From Bretschneidera sinensis (Eukaryota; Streptophyta; Magnoliopsida; Brassicales; Akaniaceae), in contig CM043698.1 of the NCBI GenBank assembly GCA_023935145.1, positions 13,872,001 through 13,936,000 on the forward strand: DNA of 64,000 nt, in the 5' to 3' direction. The notes under the pieces were generated by a model. It saw nothing but the letters and a program-made list of their open reading frames with translations. It did no database searches and was not told the origin of the DNA. This document shows, piece after piece, positions 1 through 13,500 of this stretch. The stretch's first letter is position 1. Every line of letters starts with the position of its first letter. The translations under genes and the position numbers were made by a program.

Positions 1-256
1 ATATTGTTCTTAATAAATATCAACTCATCAAGGCATGGCTCAAAAGTAAATAACATGAATAAATTCAAGTCTCCATGACAGACAATTACACAAATGCACA
101 CTCAGATATTGAGAACTTCAAATTGCCTAAATGAAAACCTAATACAGCTTACAGCAGAGAAAGTTTAAATAAAAAATAATGAAATACCCAAAAAGATGCA
201 CTAAGAAGCAAAAGAAGGAAAAGAAAGCTCATTCAAATCTCACTCCAAGGTTGCCC

Positions 257-2800
257 TCACTTAAGGCAGGAAGGTAGTGTAAGCCCGTGGCAAACAAAAG
301 CCAGCACAATGTAAACAACCACTAGGAGTAATAATATTAGTGCAACCCTGCAAGATACAAGCAAGTTAGTGGGCAACAAAACTATCCCTCTTAATATATC
401 TATTCTAGTTTCAGATAGATCTTGCAAAATTACATGGAAACAGAATTATCCCAATCATATTGTGTGCAAGTAGGCATGAATTTATTAAGATTTTAGTTCA
501 AAGAACTTACGTGAGCTTGACATTTCTCCACCATACTGTGTTTCGGAAACGGCGAGCTTGTTTTCTGAAGCGGAAGGTATTTCCTTGCATATTAGTAGTT
601 TTATCAACCAGCAGTTCCAAGCGATCACCTCTCTCCAAAACTTTGTCAATATTCTCTATCATGACATTTCGAACCTATCAAGAGCAAACAACATATACTT
701 GAAGATCATCAATCCACCAAAAATGAAAAATACATGCAGAATGTCTTAACTGTGATTTTACAACATATTGAGTAAAGGGCAAATTGAAAGCAAAATAAAA
801 TCTGACATGCCACAACTCATTAACATAGCAGAATGTCTTAAGTGTGATTTTATAACATATTGAGTAGATGGCTATAGTTGGAAGCATAATAGAAATATCA
901 TGCCACAACTCATTAACATAGCTGATAGAAATTCAAGATCACGTCAAGATTCAGAAAATGAAATTAAGATCACATCTTTTGTCTGCCAATGATTCTAACT
1001 TAATTCACCACTCATTGTCAAAGCTGAAAAACCCATTCTCATGCATTCAGATTTAAAACCATAACAGGTCAGCAGCCTTGGAAAGGATAATGGTCTGATA
1101 CCACAGGAGGCTAAATGGCATATGATTTTAGAATTTAGAACTTATGATGGGATATAGCATTCAGAATCTACCTGGCTCATTTCACCTTTTAGTCGATTTA
1201 TCCTGTCTGCATTTGGATCATTTGAATAATATTCCATCTGCTGGCTTAAAACCCTTGAAAATTCATCATTCATGGCATAAGCCTGGGCAGAATGAACTGC
1301 ACGGCCATAAGTCCTCACAAATCTCTGATGAATATCTTCCATAAATGTAAATGGAATTCTCCCTGCACAAATCATTAAAATAAATAAAAGATACTATATG
1401 AATTACTATTAGACATACATACAGAAAGGAAACTAGGGACGATTTAGAGTTAATATTATTTATAAGAGTAAACTACTACTCTCAGTTTCTCACCTCCAAT
1501 TTTTTTTCTTTCTTTAATTAATACTAAAGTCTAGACTCCAAATGCTAACATCACAAGTATAATAAAAGCAACTTAAGAGGACACTTCCCTGCCCAAAAGT
1601 GGATAAGGGTTCGAAGCTTGTGCGTGGGTTTTAACAATAAAAAAAAGAGGTCAATTCACATGTCTTCTTAGCAGCTGCAGATATCTCCAAATGTCACTGA
1701 TAATTATACAATCCCACACCTCAACAGTCAAACACCCCCCCCCCCCCCAAAAAAAAAAAAAAAGCAAAACAACTTCCCACAAACTCAAGTATCCCCTATT
1801 GATTATGAGAACAAATCTCCAAAATCACAAAGAAACTTTAGCCCTTTAGTAGACACCAACTCTTTCAATTTGGACATTCAGAATACAAAGAAAGATGTTT
1901 GATAAGATAGTTAGCAAGTAGGAACCTCCGCAACAGTTTCTTGGAATCAGCGGAGCAAAACTTTACATCTTGTTGATTATGAAAGAGAACTAAAAAATCG
2001 CTACTCAGTAACACCTTTGAACATATTTTCATAACACACCAAATGAATAAACACAGATAAAAATAAATCCTATTACCATCTTCTCAATCGATAAGAGCAA
2101 TCTCAAATTTCCTGCATGAACCTTGCTATTTAGATTTTTTTTAGCTCCATTAATATCATTCTGATATTGTAGCATCATCGAGTTACAATTTGAACCACTA
2201 AAATTTAACCAAGCCTAAAATCTCACAAATCTTCAATTGAAAACAGTCGATACTCCAAATTCCAAAAATATCATAATTGCATCTTCCAATACATGACGTT
2301 CTGCTTAAAAATTTAAAAAATAAAGATTTCTTGATTAAAAAAAAAAGAATTTATAACCTCCCAGTCAAGCTTCTACTTATATTGTTCAAGAACCAAACCA
2401 AATCCTTCTCGTTTCAAATAAACAACAACAAAAAAAATCATATTCTATTAAATGCAATCTCATCTAACAGTCACCAATTCGCACAATAAAAATAGAAAAT
2501 TCGAGCAGTAATAAATCTTCGACAACCAAAATAAGAACAAAAGGAGAGTGACAAAAAAGGGTTAAAGCGAGGAAATGGCGCACTTCCGGCGGTATCATCG
2601 GCCATACAGAGGACGGTGAGGCCATCGGTGCGCTTGACGTGGAAGATGTATCGGTCCTGAGAATACGACACGTGGCTGTCGTTGTTTCCCGGTATCTTCT
2701 CCAGTATCTGCCTCGCGATCGCGTTCGCGTTCGTCGATGTGGCGCTGAACTCCGCCAGGAGCACCGATCCGCGCGCCACCAGCGCGTACAGTATTGCCAT
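257..2800 (-). CDS. VAMP711: VAMP711-like vacuolar R-SNARE (VAMP7 family, longin type)
   Basis: Four exons on the minus strand join in frame: 2800-2584, 1362-1172, 674-511 and 347-257, giving 220 residues; Arabidopsis VAMP711 is of nearly the same length. All introns are GT-AG. Residues 1 to about 110 are a longin domain that starts MAILYALVARGSV. The SNARE motif follows at about 122-185, with the R-SNARE zero-layer arginine at R151 in KVLERGDRL. A C-terminal anchor rich in Leu and Val spans about 189-208, with a short tail ending in CLK. VAMP71 proteins mark tonoplast and late-endosome membranes and pair with Q-SNAREs for vacuolar fusion; that role is family knowledge. The start is the first ATG and opens the conserved longin sequence. 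A CT-rich leader (about 2801-2860) lies just upstream. VAMP711 is closer than VAMP712-714 by eye, but paralogue assignment is uncertain. Confidence 0.95.
736..920. repeat. 92-bp tandem duplication in VAMP711 intron
   Basis: Two head-to-tail copies (736-827 and 828-920) share the start GCAGAATGTCTTAA and the end CCACAACTCATTAACATA. The middle has diverged. It lies wholly inside intron 2. Confidence 0.8.
1733..1763. repeat. poly(C)-poly(A) homopolymer junction
   Basis: A run of about 17 C is followed directly by about 15 A, inside intron 1 of the VAMP711 gene. On the gene strand this reads as poly(T) then poly(G), like the one at 37254-37287. Confidence 0.85.
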
Positions 2801-3600
2801 CTCCTCTCTCTCTCTCTACAATTTCCTTACTTTCTCTCTCTAAAATCTAGAAAAATCGATGATTTTGACGGAGAGAGCTTTCTCGCTTGAATTGGGGATC
2901 AATCAATCGATGGATCGGTCAATCAATCGATCAAAAAGATATCTAGCTTTTATCCTTCTACACATAAGACTTGTTCTTTCTCTCTCTAGAGAGATGAAAA
3001 ATGTAAAAACTAATTTAATTTTAAATATTCTCTAAATGGATGTACTTGACGTAAGTTTTGGCGGAAAGGTGAATTAAATTGGGACATTTCACATTTATAG
3101 GGGACGCAAAGGGGGCACAGGACGGCAGGATTTTGGGAAGAAAGAGCGCATGTTGGTTTTCCCATTTTGCCCCCCTCTTCTTATTCCTTTTAGAATAAAA
3201 AAACAAACAGAAGGAATCTCGAAAATCGCTAATTATCTGTTAAATCATGTCGAGTAATCAATTGATTACGTTGTTGTGACTCTGATTTGTTATTGTTGGA
3301 CTTTCCTAAGGGAATATTAAATTGTTGGATCCCACTCATTTATGACATGGGTTACAGATAAATTAATATCTTTTAAATTGAATTATAACAAATGAAACAA
3401 AAATTAGAGGCTATAATGATTAATTACTTTTTTTTCTTTAAAAATACCAGTACATTTGTAAAAGTAATAAATTAAATTATTAACTTTCTTAAACCATAAG
3501 TTGGCAACTAAAGTAAGATTTTATGATAGAAAGATTTAGAAGGGATTTTACTATTAACTGGATAGTTAAATGGTATACATAGGATTTTTGTTGGATTATA
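2801..3600. other. VAMP711 upstream region
   Basis: This holds the CT-rich probable 5' leader (TCTCTCTCTC near 2805 and 2980-2992) and then AT-rich DNA. I see no further gene. Short ORFs such as the one at 3021-3206 have no recognisable content. No clear TATA box was identified. Confidence 0.5.
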
Positions 3601-3607
3601 CTCGATT

Positions 3608-4609
3608 AAGGTAATAGGACATGACGTGTCAGTATGCGGTTCATTATGTTTTTATGTTGTGTTGTTCCTCATTCTCTTTCGTGTCATGTCGTATCAATTT
3701 TTTAATAATATAAATTTGACCTAATCTAAGATTAGCATGGTTATTGGGTTGTGTGGGTTGTGTCAGTCAATGACCTAGTAGATATATATTGACTTTTTTA
3801 AAATAGTAGAAAATAATTTATAAATATTAAATTGAATGCTTATAATTGTATAGAAAAACACTTATTTCATTGATAAAGTTAAATATTACAAATAACTTGA
3901 AAATATTACAAAACATCAATATAAACAAATACTTAAAAATTACAAGTTTCAAATAAATAACATATAAAATAAATAATAAATAAAATAACTTATAAATGAG
4001 TGAAATGTAAAAATCTTAGAAATTTTAAAAATTAGAAAGAAAAAAATATTATTATTATTATTATTATTTAGTTTTTCACCGTTTATACTCTTGCGGTGAA
4101 TGAGTTACAAGTTTTTCTTCAATTTTGATCCCTTCAATCATCACTCTATCCGCTATATTGACATTTCTTTAATATATTGTTTGTATGATCTTTTGCATCT
4201 AGCCAATCATTTGTGCATACTAGCATTTGAAACGTTTCCGATAATAGTTTTGATTGCAATTCACCTAAAATTCTAAAACATGCACTAAAAGTTTGTTGTG
4301 ATACTATGGTAGATACTGAAACTAGTAAATCGTATGTCATTATGCTAAGAACACGGTAATGATGTTCATTTTTCGTTCACCATCATAAAATATCAAAATT
4401 ATCATCTTCTATTTTTTCTGAATTCATTACTCTAATAGCGTCAAATTGTATGCAATTTTAAATTTTATTAAATGTTATAAATCATGTCTTGTGTCGTGTC
4501 ATGCCCTGTGCGTGAGCCTCAAAAGTTAGACCCAGCACAACTTTATCCACTTAAATTGTGTCAGCACACTACGTAACAATGTGGACCGTGTCGGCCCATT
4601 GCCACCCTT
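3608..4609 (-). mobile_element. decayed, internally deleted hAT-type transposon
   Basis: A roughly 1-kb block ends in GTGTCGTGTC-type sequence on both sides. The right end, read on the minus strand, starts AAGGGTGGCAATGGGCC, typical of plant hAT termini; the left end starts AAGGTAATAGGAC. The flanking octamers actcgatt and agtcgaaa agree at 5 of 8 places, as a decayed 8-bp target duplication would. Inside, 4340-4146 on the minus strand encodes a remnant of the hAT C-terminal dimerisation domain. Most of the transposase is missing, so this is a relic. The exact ends are tentative. Confidence 0.6.
4146..4340 (-). pseudogene. hAT transposase C-terminal (dimerisation domain) remnant
   Basis: The 64-residue open frame contains VSTIVSQQTFSACFRIL followed by LVCTNDWLD. 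The family pattern is an ESAFS-like core then a basic and serine stretch, then an ICTQDWL-like motif; the spacing and the final CTNDWL agree. The core acidic/serine positions have changed to QQTFS. It is not a functional transposase: the N-terminal zinc finger and catalytic core are absent. Confidence 0.65.
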
Positions 4610-4617
4610 AGTCGAAA

Positions 4618-7470
4618 CGATTGCAAGTTTTTGTTATAGCTTGGGTTGATTAGAAGTTTGGGTGGCTCGTCTTGCTCTGGCCCATATTATTAAAGTGTAG
4701 GATGGGCTACGCTGGGCTATTCTTTAAGTTTCAAGCTAAAAGAAAATGGGCTTGCCTCCATTCAAAGGACACGCGGTTAGTGTGGGCCTATGCAAAGCCA
4801 TACACACCAAAATTCATTTTTGCTTTTAAAAGAAAGTTTGGTTAGTAATTTTAAAGAATTTTAATAATAATGTTCATATATACTTAATTAATGTTATCAG
4901 TGAAGTTTTAAAAAAAATATCAATCAAATTTTCATTTCGATGTAAAAATAAATTTTATACACAATACAATTAAAAATCTTTTGTGCAAGTGGGCTATTGT
5001 TTTCGTTTTTGCGATGATGCGGAACTCTTTTTTAAACCTATCACTGCTACTCTTTTGAAAAATGCTTTATCTTTACTAGCTTGAATTTGGGTTAGCAAAC
5101 AAGCTGTGAAAAATGATGGTTTTGGCATAACTAATCATACTAAGTGAAGTTTACTACATATAACATGTTCAGTCCAGTACATTGAGTCGTTCGATCATCG
5201 TTCAATAACCATGCCAATCAAAAGAAATTAAATAAACCTATTACATATACTTTTTAGATATATGAAAAAAAAATTACTACAAAAAATAAAAATGAACTTT
5301 AATTGAGTTATTCAAGTTCGAACTCAATTAAAGCTCGACTCGATCAAACTCTAATCCGAACTCGAACTTAAACTTAAACTTAAACTCAAACCTAAAAATT
5401 AAATTTGATTCGGTTATTTTCAGTAAAAATAAAAAACGAAAGTTATAAAATATGGAATACAAAGACTTTATGGTTTTGTCTCTTATTTCTTTATCATCTT
5501 TTAGCTCTTTTTTTCTTGACGGTTTTTTATTTCGTTTTGTCTCTTATCCATGGTCTCTCTGTTTGTTTTTCATTATACAAGAGAGTGGGTGTTCTCCTAT
5601 AGTCCGCCCTCTTGCTCTTTGTCTCTATGTTCTGTTCCTTTTTTTTTCACGTGCGTGTTGCCGGACTACGCGCTACAAAAGATTGTGGAGAGGTATAATT
5701 GCAAGATAGATAGATTCAATGGTTACTTTTCTTTCCATGCGAGAATAGTGTCTCCAACTACGAAAAATGTTAGTTCCTTTCGTTTTTGGATCACAATTAT
5801 TTGTTTTTCCATGATATAAGGACAGTAAAGCTATCCATTTTCTTTTTGACATGCTATTTGGCATGAGTAGTGCCATAACAAGGGGATGAAAAATAATTAG
5901 AAAAATACTTTAAAAAATATAATAAATTATGAATTTACCATCAATAAACTTTTTAATATTGTATGTGAGAAAAGAATGAAATCTAATGAGACTTTTCACG
6001 TCATTTATAATAGAATGTGACTGTGTTAAAATTAATTGATGGCGCTTGAAAAATCTATTAAATACTTGAAATTTCACTTTTTCACAAGTTGAGATCAATT
6101 CTTTTACAACAAAATTTGTAAAGTAAATATTTCGGTATATCGTTTCTGCATAGATTTATTTTTTTAAAATTTTGAGATTTGATGGGTACTACAAGATTTG
6201 TTTTACAATTTTTTACTGCAAATGAGTTAATCTCGCACAAATACTTTTGGGTAAGTTAGAGATAAACAATTTATAAAGTTAAACACAACATTAAACATGT
6301 CTTTATCATGAAAAATCCTTAATTCACAAAAGCTAGACTTGTTTAACTTATTTGTTAGATTTAAATGTTGATTATAAGGAAATGTAAAATTTTCTTTCAT
6401 TTGATTAAAAAAGAGAATAGCCCATTGAGCAAGTTTGATATTGCTTCTATAAACAAAATTATATTTTAAAAAAAGTTATTTGACATCAAAATATGTTTGA
6501 TTAGTGTTTCATAAAGAAAATTTTGAAAACTGTTTCGAATACAGATTTGTTTCTAAAAATATTTATTTTTAAAAATACTTATTTTTTGTATTTTCTATTG
6601 TTTCTATAATTATTATTTTTAAAATATCTAGAATACACAAAAACGGTTAAAAAGTTTTCTTTTATTAGAATGTGACACTATTACAACAAGAAAGACAAAT
6701 CCTTAATTTTAAAATAACAATGTTCAAACATGATTTTAGTGAAAAACAACATAATTTTTTTTTTATTTTTCATTTTTAAAATCATTATTTTTCAAGCATA
6801 AAACAAAACAAAAATCCAAATTTTTTTTTTTCTTTAGTTTTTTTGCTTTTGTTCTCCATCCCTCCCTTGTTTAGCTTGATCACCCAAAAAACACACTAGT
6901 AAAGATGCACATTCCACGAGTGGCTCAAAGGCTTAAACCCAGGCAGCCAAGAATTTCTCAGGCCCATGCTTGTGACAAGGCAAGGGTCCCAAATACACAA
7001 AGGCCCCACATACACACGTGTAGGTTCAACTTAGATTTCTTCGCCTCATCCCATCGTTGCCGTGAAGCTCAATGCAAGTGCACAAGAAGACTATTAGGTG
7101 AGATGGTTCATTTATTGGCCCAGACAAAGAACCAAACAGAAAAGTAAAGAAAAAAAAAGTTACATTGAATTTTGGCATCACGTTTCAGGACTGTCCCACC
7201 TCCGCAGGTAGAGAGAGAGAGAGCAAAATAAAGAGAGAGAATCGAATAGGTAACAAGGTGACATATGCGCACTACGCTCACGAGACACGGCTCCGTCTAG
7301 CCACGTTTTCCCTCCCCTCCGTGCAACGTGCACCGTCGTTTAGCAACGTTAAAGCGAAGTGTAAAAGAATTGTACGGACGCCACCTGTACGCTTCCTTGT
7401 CTGCTATCCCGATCCGATCACCTAAAAACGCTAACTGTCACTCACCGATCAAGTGCTCGATTCCAATTCT
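4618..7470. other. gene-free AT-rich interval
   Basis: No coding gene is recognised. At 5300-5400 there is a stretch of CGAACTC/CTCGACTCG units belonging to the dispersed CTCGAG-rich family noted at 27.3 and 57.4 kb. Short ORFs at 5405-5876 and 6905-7147 have no family signature. Around 6480-6620 runs of AAAACTGTTT and TATTTTTAAAA resemble a decayed MITE. Confidence 0.5.
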
Positions 7471-7474
7471 TACA

Positions 7475-7484
7475 TATATATATA
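7475..7484 (+). promoter_or_regulatory. candidate TATA box of the PX-domain gene
   Basis: TATATATATA lies about 115 bp before the first ATG at 7597, the expected distance for a plant core promoter with a short leader. It is a simple AT repeat, so this is only a candidate. Confidence 0.45.
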
Positions 7485-7596
7485 CCGAGAGTGAATTTCG
7501 TTAAGGACAAAGAATGGTATTGTTTCAGTTCTAATTGAGAGTAATCGAACGATCATTATCAAATCTTAGCGAGACTGAGAGAGAATTTTTACAGAG

Positions 7597-10500
7597 ATGA
7601 TGCAGAGACGGAGTCCACCGAAGCACAGGCACGACGGTACTTCGCCGCTGCCCCTGGGGATGGATTGGAGTCCTCCACCACGAAAATGGGTAAGCTTTCT
7701 CTATCTTCTTTTTTAAATAGGTATTTGATATTCTTTTGACTTTCAGATTTTATTGAATTTTGGGCTATGGTGAATTTAAATTTCGTTTTGTTGATAGACC
7801 TGGCATGAATTCGTAAATTTTAGTCCATAGATTACTTAACGGCTCTAAAATGATCTGCAAATTGATCTGTCTTTAATAAATAATACTACACAGTTTGACA
7901 GGGTGCTGTGACCGTAACATAGAAATTCGTGTGTATTGAGATTTTTTGTGTTCGTAGTAGTTCTGTTTCTAGGTAATTGACTAAGAATATAGAGTTGATC
8001 ATTGCTACTCTCACCTGCCAATTTTCACTTAAAATTTTTCTTCAAACTGAAGTGCTTAAATGGTTTACTGTCCCCACAAAATAATGGGGTAGTGTGATAC
8101 GAAATGCATTCATATTAGGAGTAGTTTATAAAACAGTCTTCTAAAATTTGTTTGTGAGAATAGAAGAAATATCCCCTAGTTACTGGCTTATTGCGATTTT
8201 CAGGTGATTGTTTACAGGCGTTTGAGGTTAATGTGGTTGATTTTCATTACTTCACCTTGTATTACTTGGTTTCTAAGTCCATTCCATCCAATGGTGATCA
8301 ACAATTTGCGTAATTCTCAGTCATTAACCTGCTGCCCAATGATAGTCCATCAATTGATCAGACAAGCATGGCATTTATTGCTAACAAATACTATTAAGCG
8401 ATAATTTTTAACCACATAAATCTAATAAAGCTGAGGGTTTCATTGTTTTCCTTAGTACTGCTAACTATTTCTAGAAAAAATGCTGATGCTGTTGACATTA
8501 GCAACTAAAATTATGTATATTTTGCCTCATTACTATGCAAGAAGTTTAAAGAATTTGAGTTGGTATATCTCGTTCTGTAAAACTTTCTTTGCCCATGTGA
8601 GACCTGTGAGACATTGTGCTGCGGGCAGAGGCGAAAACTGTGGCTGTTTTTTGGGCATTTATAAGCCTCCAGTTTAGCAGTCATAGAATACCTCCAGTGA
8701 TGGACTGCATCTGTTTTCATGGTCCTCCTTCCTGGCTAAGGTATTACAAACTTATAGGTAAAAAATGTTAAATGATTTATTTTTTTTAAGCCAAGCATGA
8801 TAAGTGGGAGACTCAGTAAAGATTATGGAAGATCCTTCAAAATGAAGATGAGAAGTTATTGATGGTATGAAGGCAATGTTGTAAATAGCAGAGTACATTA
8901 TTGATTGTATCATCTGTTTATTATATCCACAATGATATAAATATTTCTAAATTTTCATGTTGATATTTTCGCCTACACTATCGATTCTTGGCTATTTGTA
9001 TTTTCAAGTCTTTGTGGTCATATTTTTTTTCTGTGGTTGATGGCAACATCTTAATGTATGAAAACAGGAAAGTTTCCTTAATTATCAAACAACATGCATG
9101 CGCTCTATTGGGCTCTATTTTTTGGATTCAGATTTCTTATTTGGCAATGTTGTAAATGGCATAGTACATTATTGATTGTATCATCTGTTTATTATATCAC
9201 CAATGATATAAATATTTCTAAATTTTCATGTTGATTTTTCGCCTACACTATCGCTTCTTGGCAATTTGTATTTTCAACTCTTTGTGGTCTTGTCTTTTTT
9301 TTTTTTTTTTTTCCTGTGGTTGATGGCAACATCTTAATGTACAAAAACGGGAAGTTTTCCCTGATTATCAAATAACATACATGCGCTCCATTGGGCTCTA
9401 ATGTTTTGGATTCAAATTTCTTATATGACAAAGCTAAAGTAAAGTTTTATATTTTGCTCATCCATTTTAATATCATATTTTTCTTTTCCATCTTTTCAAA
9501 TGGAGAACATCTTTGCACTAGTCATCAAGAGACTTCTACATTTGGAGGTGGAAAATGTTTCCTTTTTGAATAGTTTCCATTTTGGTTCTTCTCCACTATA
9601 TTGCAATGTCCTTATTTGCATCACAATTATCTGTCGAATTTATTTCCATTTTAAATAATATTCAAAATGATTTTATTAATCAAAAGTTCATGCTTTTTGT
9701 GCTTATAAAAAAAAAAAGTTCATGCTTTTTGTGCAGAATGGACGAGACACTCTTTGGCCACATGATGCTCGGACAGGATGGAGTTACTGCATTACCATAC
9801 CATCATGGGTTGTCCTCCCAAAATCAAGAGATTCAGATCCTGTAGTGGTACTCAAATTGAATGACTCTCCGGTGTTTATCTATATCAAGGGTTAGATGTT
9901 GTTTTAAAACTATATTCTAGGATTTGAGTTGATGATATCTTGTACTCTTGCAAGTTAAAAACTTTGGCCTTTATCTCATTGGCACAAGTGCACAGTTTCT
10001 GGATATAGGGTGTTCCATATCATGGTCCAACTTTTTGAATGGTTGTAACTTTAAAAAATTTATTAGTTGCCAAATCTGCTATATTCTTTTTCTTAGAAGA
10101 GGCTATAAGTATAATTTGTGAAACATTGTGCGCGATGCCGTTATCTTTTTGTAGCAGGCCATAACAATCCTACTTGGATAGTATAAAATATTTCCAATGT
10201 ATGAAATGTCACGAGTCACCTTTTACTCCATTTCCCTTGTTCTTTTTTTTTCAACTCGACGCCTTGGTCGTGGTAGATTGGAGCAAAAGAATAATGTAAC
10301 TGACCCCACTATTATAGAATTAAGGCATAACTTGTCAACTGAGTGTGAATAAGTCTGAAATATCATTACCTTTTTTCAGAACCTCGTAATAATTATTGAT
10401 ACATTAACAAGAGTGATGAAGGTATAATCCCTTGTTTGCTTCTTCGGTCCTTTTTAATCTTGTGAAATTATTGCTTAATAAAGGTCAAACTATAAGTCAA

Positions 10501-13500
10501 AATTTTCAATTATCTAGATGTTTATAATTTCTGGGTGAAACTCTACTACCTTTATGCATGTATTTATGTTAACATTCTTAAGGGGCAGTTTTACAGGGTT
10601 CAGGTTGGGATACAATCGCCAGATGGGGTTACAACAGCACGTGGTGTATTGAGAAGATTTAATGATTTCTTGAAGTTATTTACTGATGTAAGTATTTGAA
10701 TTTTCTATACATTTTTACTGGGTTCACTACAAATTCCGTCTTTGTTGTATCTGCAAGGAAATTGAAACACTATGCCGTAATTGTTCTTGTTTGAAAATTT
10801 AAGTATGTTCATTTGAGGGCATATTAGTGTTTTTATTGGCTTTCTTTTGTAGCTTAAAAAGGCATTTCTGAAGAAAAGTCTCCCACCAGCTCCACCCAAG
10901 GGACTATTGCGTAGGAAAAGCAGGGTGCTGTTGGAAGAGGTACGCAATTTGTTTTAAGTAATGTGATCTACCGTCGATAGAACAAAAATAAGATGACTCA
11001 CTAGTCACTAGTAAGGGCTTCAAGTCTAACTTGTGTGGAATCTTTCTAAATTGCTATAATTATTTCTTATGTGGGCTCTTTCAATAATGTTAATACTAAT
11101 ATCTTCAGTATTTCCTAAGTAATTGTGTCTTGTGCTTAGTTCCTAATTTTGATCCTGTGGAAATCTGGCTGGAACTACACATTTTTCTTTCTGAAATTTT
11201 GCCATTCCGCATGATATGACACAAATTTGAGCTGGATTTTGATTGCAGAAATTTATGGAAATTTCAAAACTTTTCCTTTATCAGTAAAAAGTATATATGT
11301 ATATATATATATAATTATGGAGGGCACAAAAGGGGTGTCATCCCCAATATAACTATCTTCTTGAGGAAAAAAAAAACTTAGATGATTCTTATACATATTG
11401 GTGAAACAAGATTTGCCTTCATTTATTATGGGTGACTAATATTTAAAAGGCTTAGTTTTGTTGCAGAGAAGGTGCTCTTTGGAGGAGTGGATGACAAAGC
11501 TACTATCTGACATCGATTTATCAAGAAGTGTTGCAGTGGCATCCTTTCTTGAACTCGAAGCTGCTGCGAGATCTTGTATGTGCCATTCTATTGCATCAAG
11601 CTCATGTGAAACATTCTTATCTAGTATTTCATAAATTTTATTACGTGAAAGAGCATACCAATTCAAATTTCAGTCATTTTAAAGAATTTATCTATTTCGC
11701 TCAATGATCACTGTCGGTATTAGAGTTCTTACATTTCATAGTATTCTTTTCAGCATTCCAAGAAGTAAATCAGCATGCTTCAGAAGCAAATCCTGATGGA
11801 AATAGCACTAAATCTTCACTTCAAATGCCTCCAAATTCAAGTTTATCTCATGTTGCCGGTAGTTCATCAGTCGCATCAGATTATGGTAGTGATACTGCTT
11901 ATGAGACATCTGAGCTTGGAACACCAAGGTTGGGAGGGGATGATAATTCTGAAACTGGTATGGATGATCAAACACTGGGTGAAGATTTGACGAACCCAAT
12001 AGAAAATCTTGTGAAGTATGGCATGTCCAACATTGATGAAGGACTCTTTATGGGACAGACAATTCTGGATCAGCTTGAAGGTTTGCATAAGCATAAATCA
12101 CATGGCAGACATGTCAACAATGTTTTAGTGAAGGATACCTATAATGGAAATGTTTCTAAAGATTCATTTCTTGCTAGCAATGGGTTGGGGCTTTTCTCGG
12201 AACCTGAGCCTGGTAAAATGATTGGGCATGATCGTAAGCTATCTACTGAGAGTGTTGCAAGCGAGGGAAGTTCTCTAAGAGGCAGTGAAATGTCAAACTC
12301 TGGCATCCCAAACATAACCATTGATCGCTATCTTGACCTTCCTGGAGGTGCTGAGGTTTCAAGCACCATGGGTATTGTCGGCAAAACAGAGTTGCAGTTT
12401 TCAGGTGATGCGCAAATCATTCTTCCATTGGATCAGCGTCATAAAATGAACAGGGTTCTCTTGACCATGCAGCAGAGACTTGTCACTGCAAAAACAGACA
12501 TGGAGGATCTTATAGCAAGATTAAATCAAGAAATGGCTGTGAAGGATTACCTTACAACGAAGGTATGTCAAAGTAATTGAAGTATTGATGTAGAACAGTA
12601 GGAGCAATAGAACAAAAAGTAACAAGAACAATTCCCTATTACATGAAAATTCCCAATCAAAGGGAAGCAATAGCCAACAAGCCCAATCCCAGGGATGCAA
12701 TTCATTTTCAATAATATTTTGTTTTATTCGATCAAAGCTACTCTTCATAACATAAGGATGTTTAAATATAGACATTTTAGAAACTCTAGTCCTACCCAAA
12801 TAAGGAAATTAATAAACCAAAATCAAAATCAAATCCCTAATAATAAAATATTTAATTGCTAAATTAAATTCCTGAAACCTTAATACCCATAATATTTCAA
12901 TCCCTAAAACCCTAATATCCCTAATATTATCAAAATTACACAATTACCTTTATAATCAAAATAACTCATAATACTCGATTAAAACCCCAAAATCTAATCT
13001 TGTATGCATACTCCATCTCTGATACAAGATGATGTAGAACTGTAGAAGGAATAGAACAAAAAGTAACAGGAACGTCTCTCAGTCGCATGAAAATTCCCAA
13101 TCAGCAGGGAAGAAACAAGCCCAAATCAGAGGGATGCAGTCGGTTTCAATAATATTTTGTTTTATTCTCTCAAAGCTACTCTTCATACCATAGAGATGTC
13201 TAATCTGTAGACATCTTAGAAACCCAAGTCCTACCTAAACAAAGAAATTAAATAAACCCAAATCAAAATCAAGTCCCTTATAATAAAATCTCTAATTGCT
13301 AAATTAAATTCCTAATACCCGTTAACGGATCTTTTTTCCCAAGATTTTCTCTTTGGCTAGGGACAAAGATATTTTCATCGGTTCTTGTATTTTCATTTCG
13401 GGTGGGGAGTTCGGAATGTGCAAGATTGGGCGATTCAAAGCTTAAATCGGTTTTTTAGAAGATTTATGGCCATAGACAACCTCCAAAATGAATGGAAAGT

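Noticed and set aside
5405..5876. Overlapping ORFs of 65-89 residues
   Set aside because: Hydrophobic content comes from T-rich DNA; no start context, no domain, and several frames are open at once.
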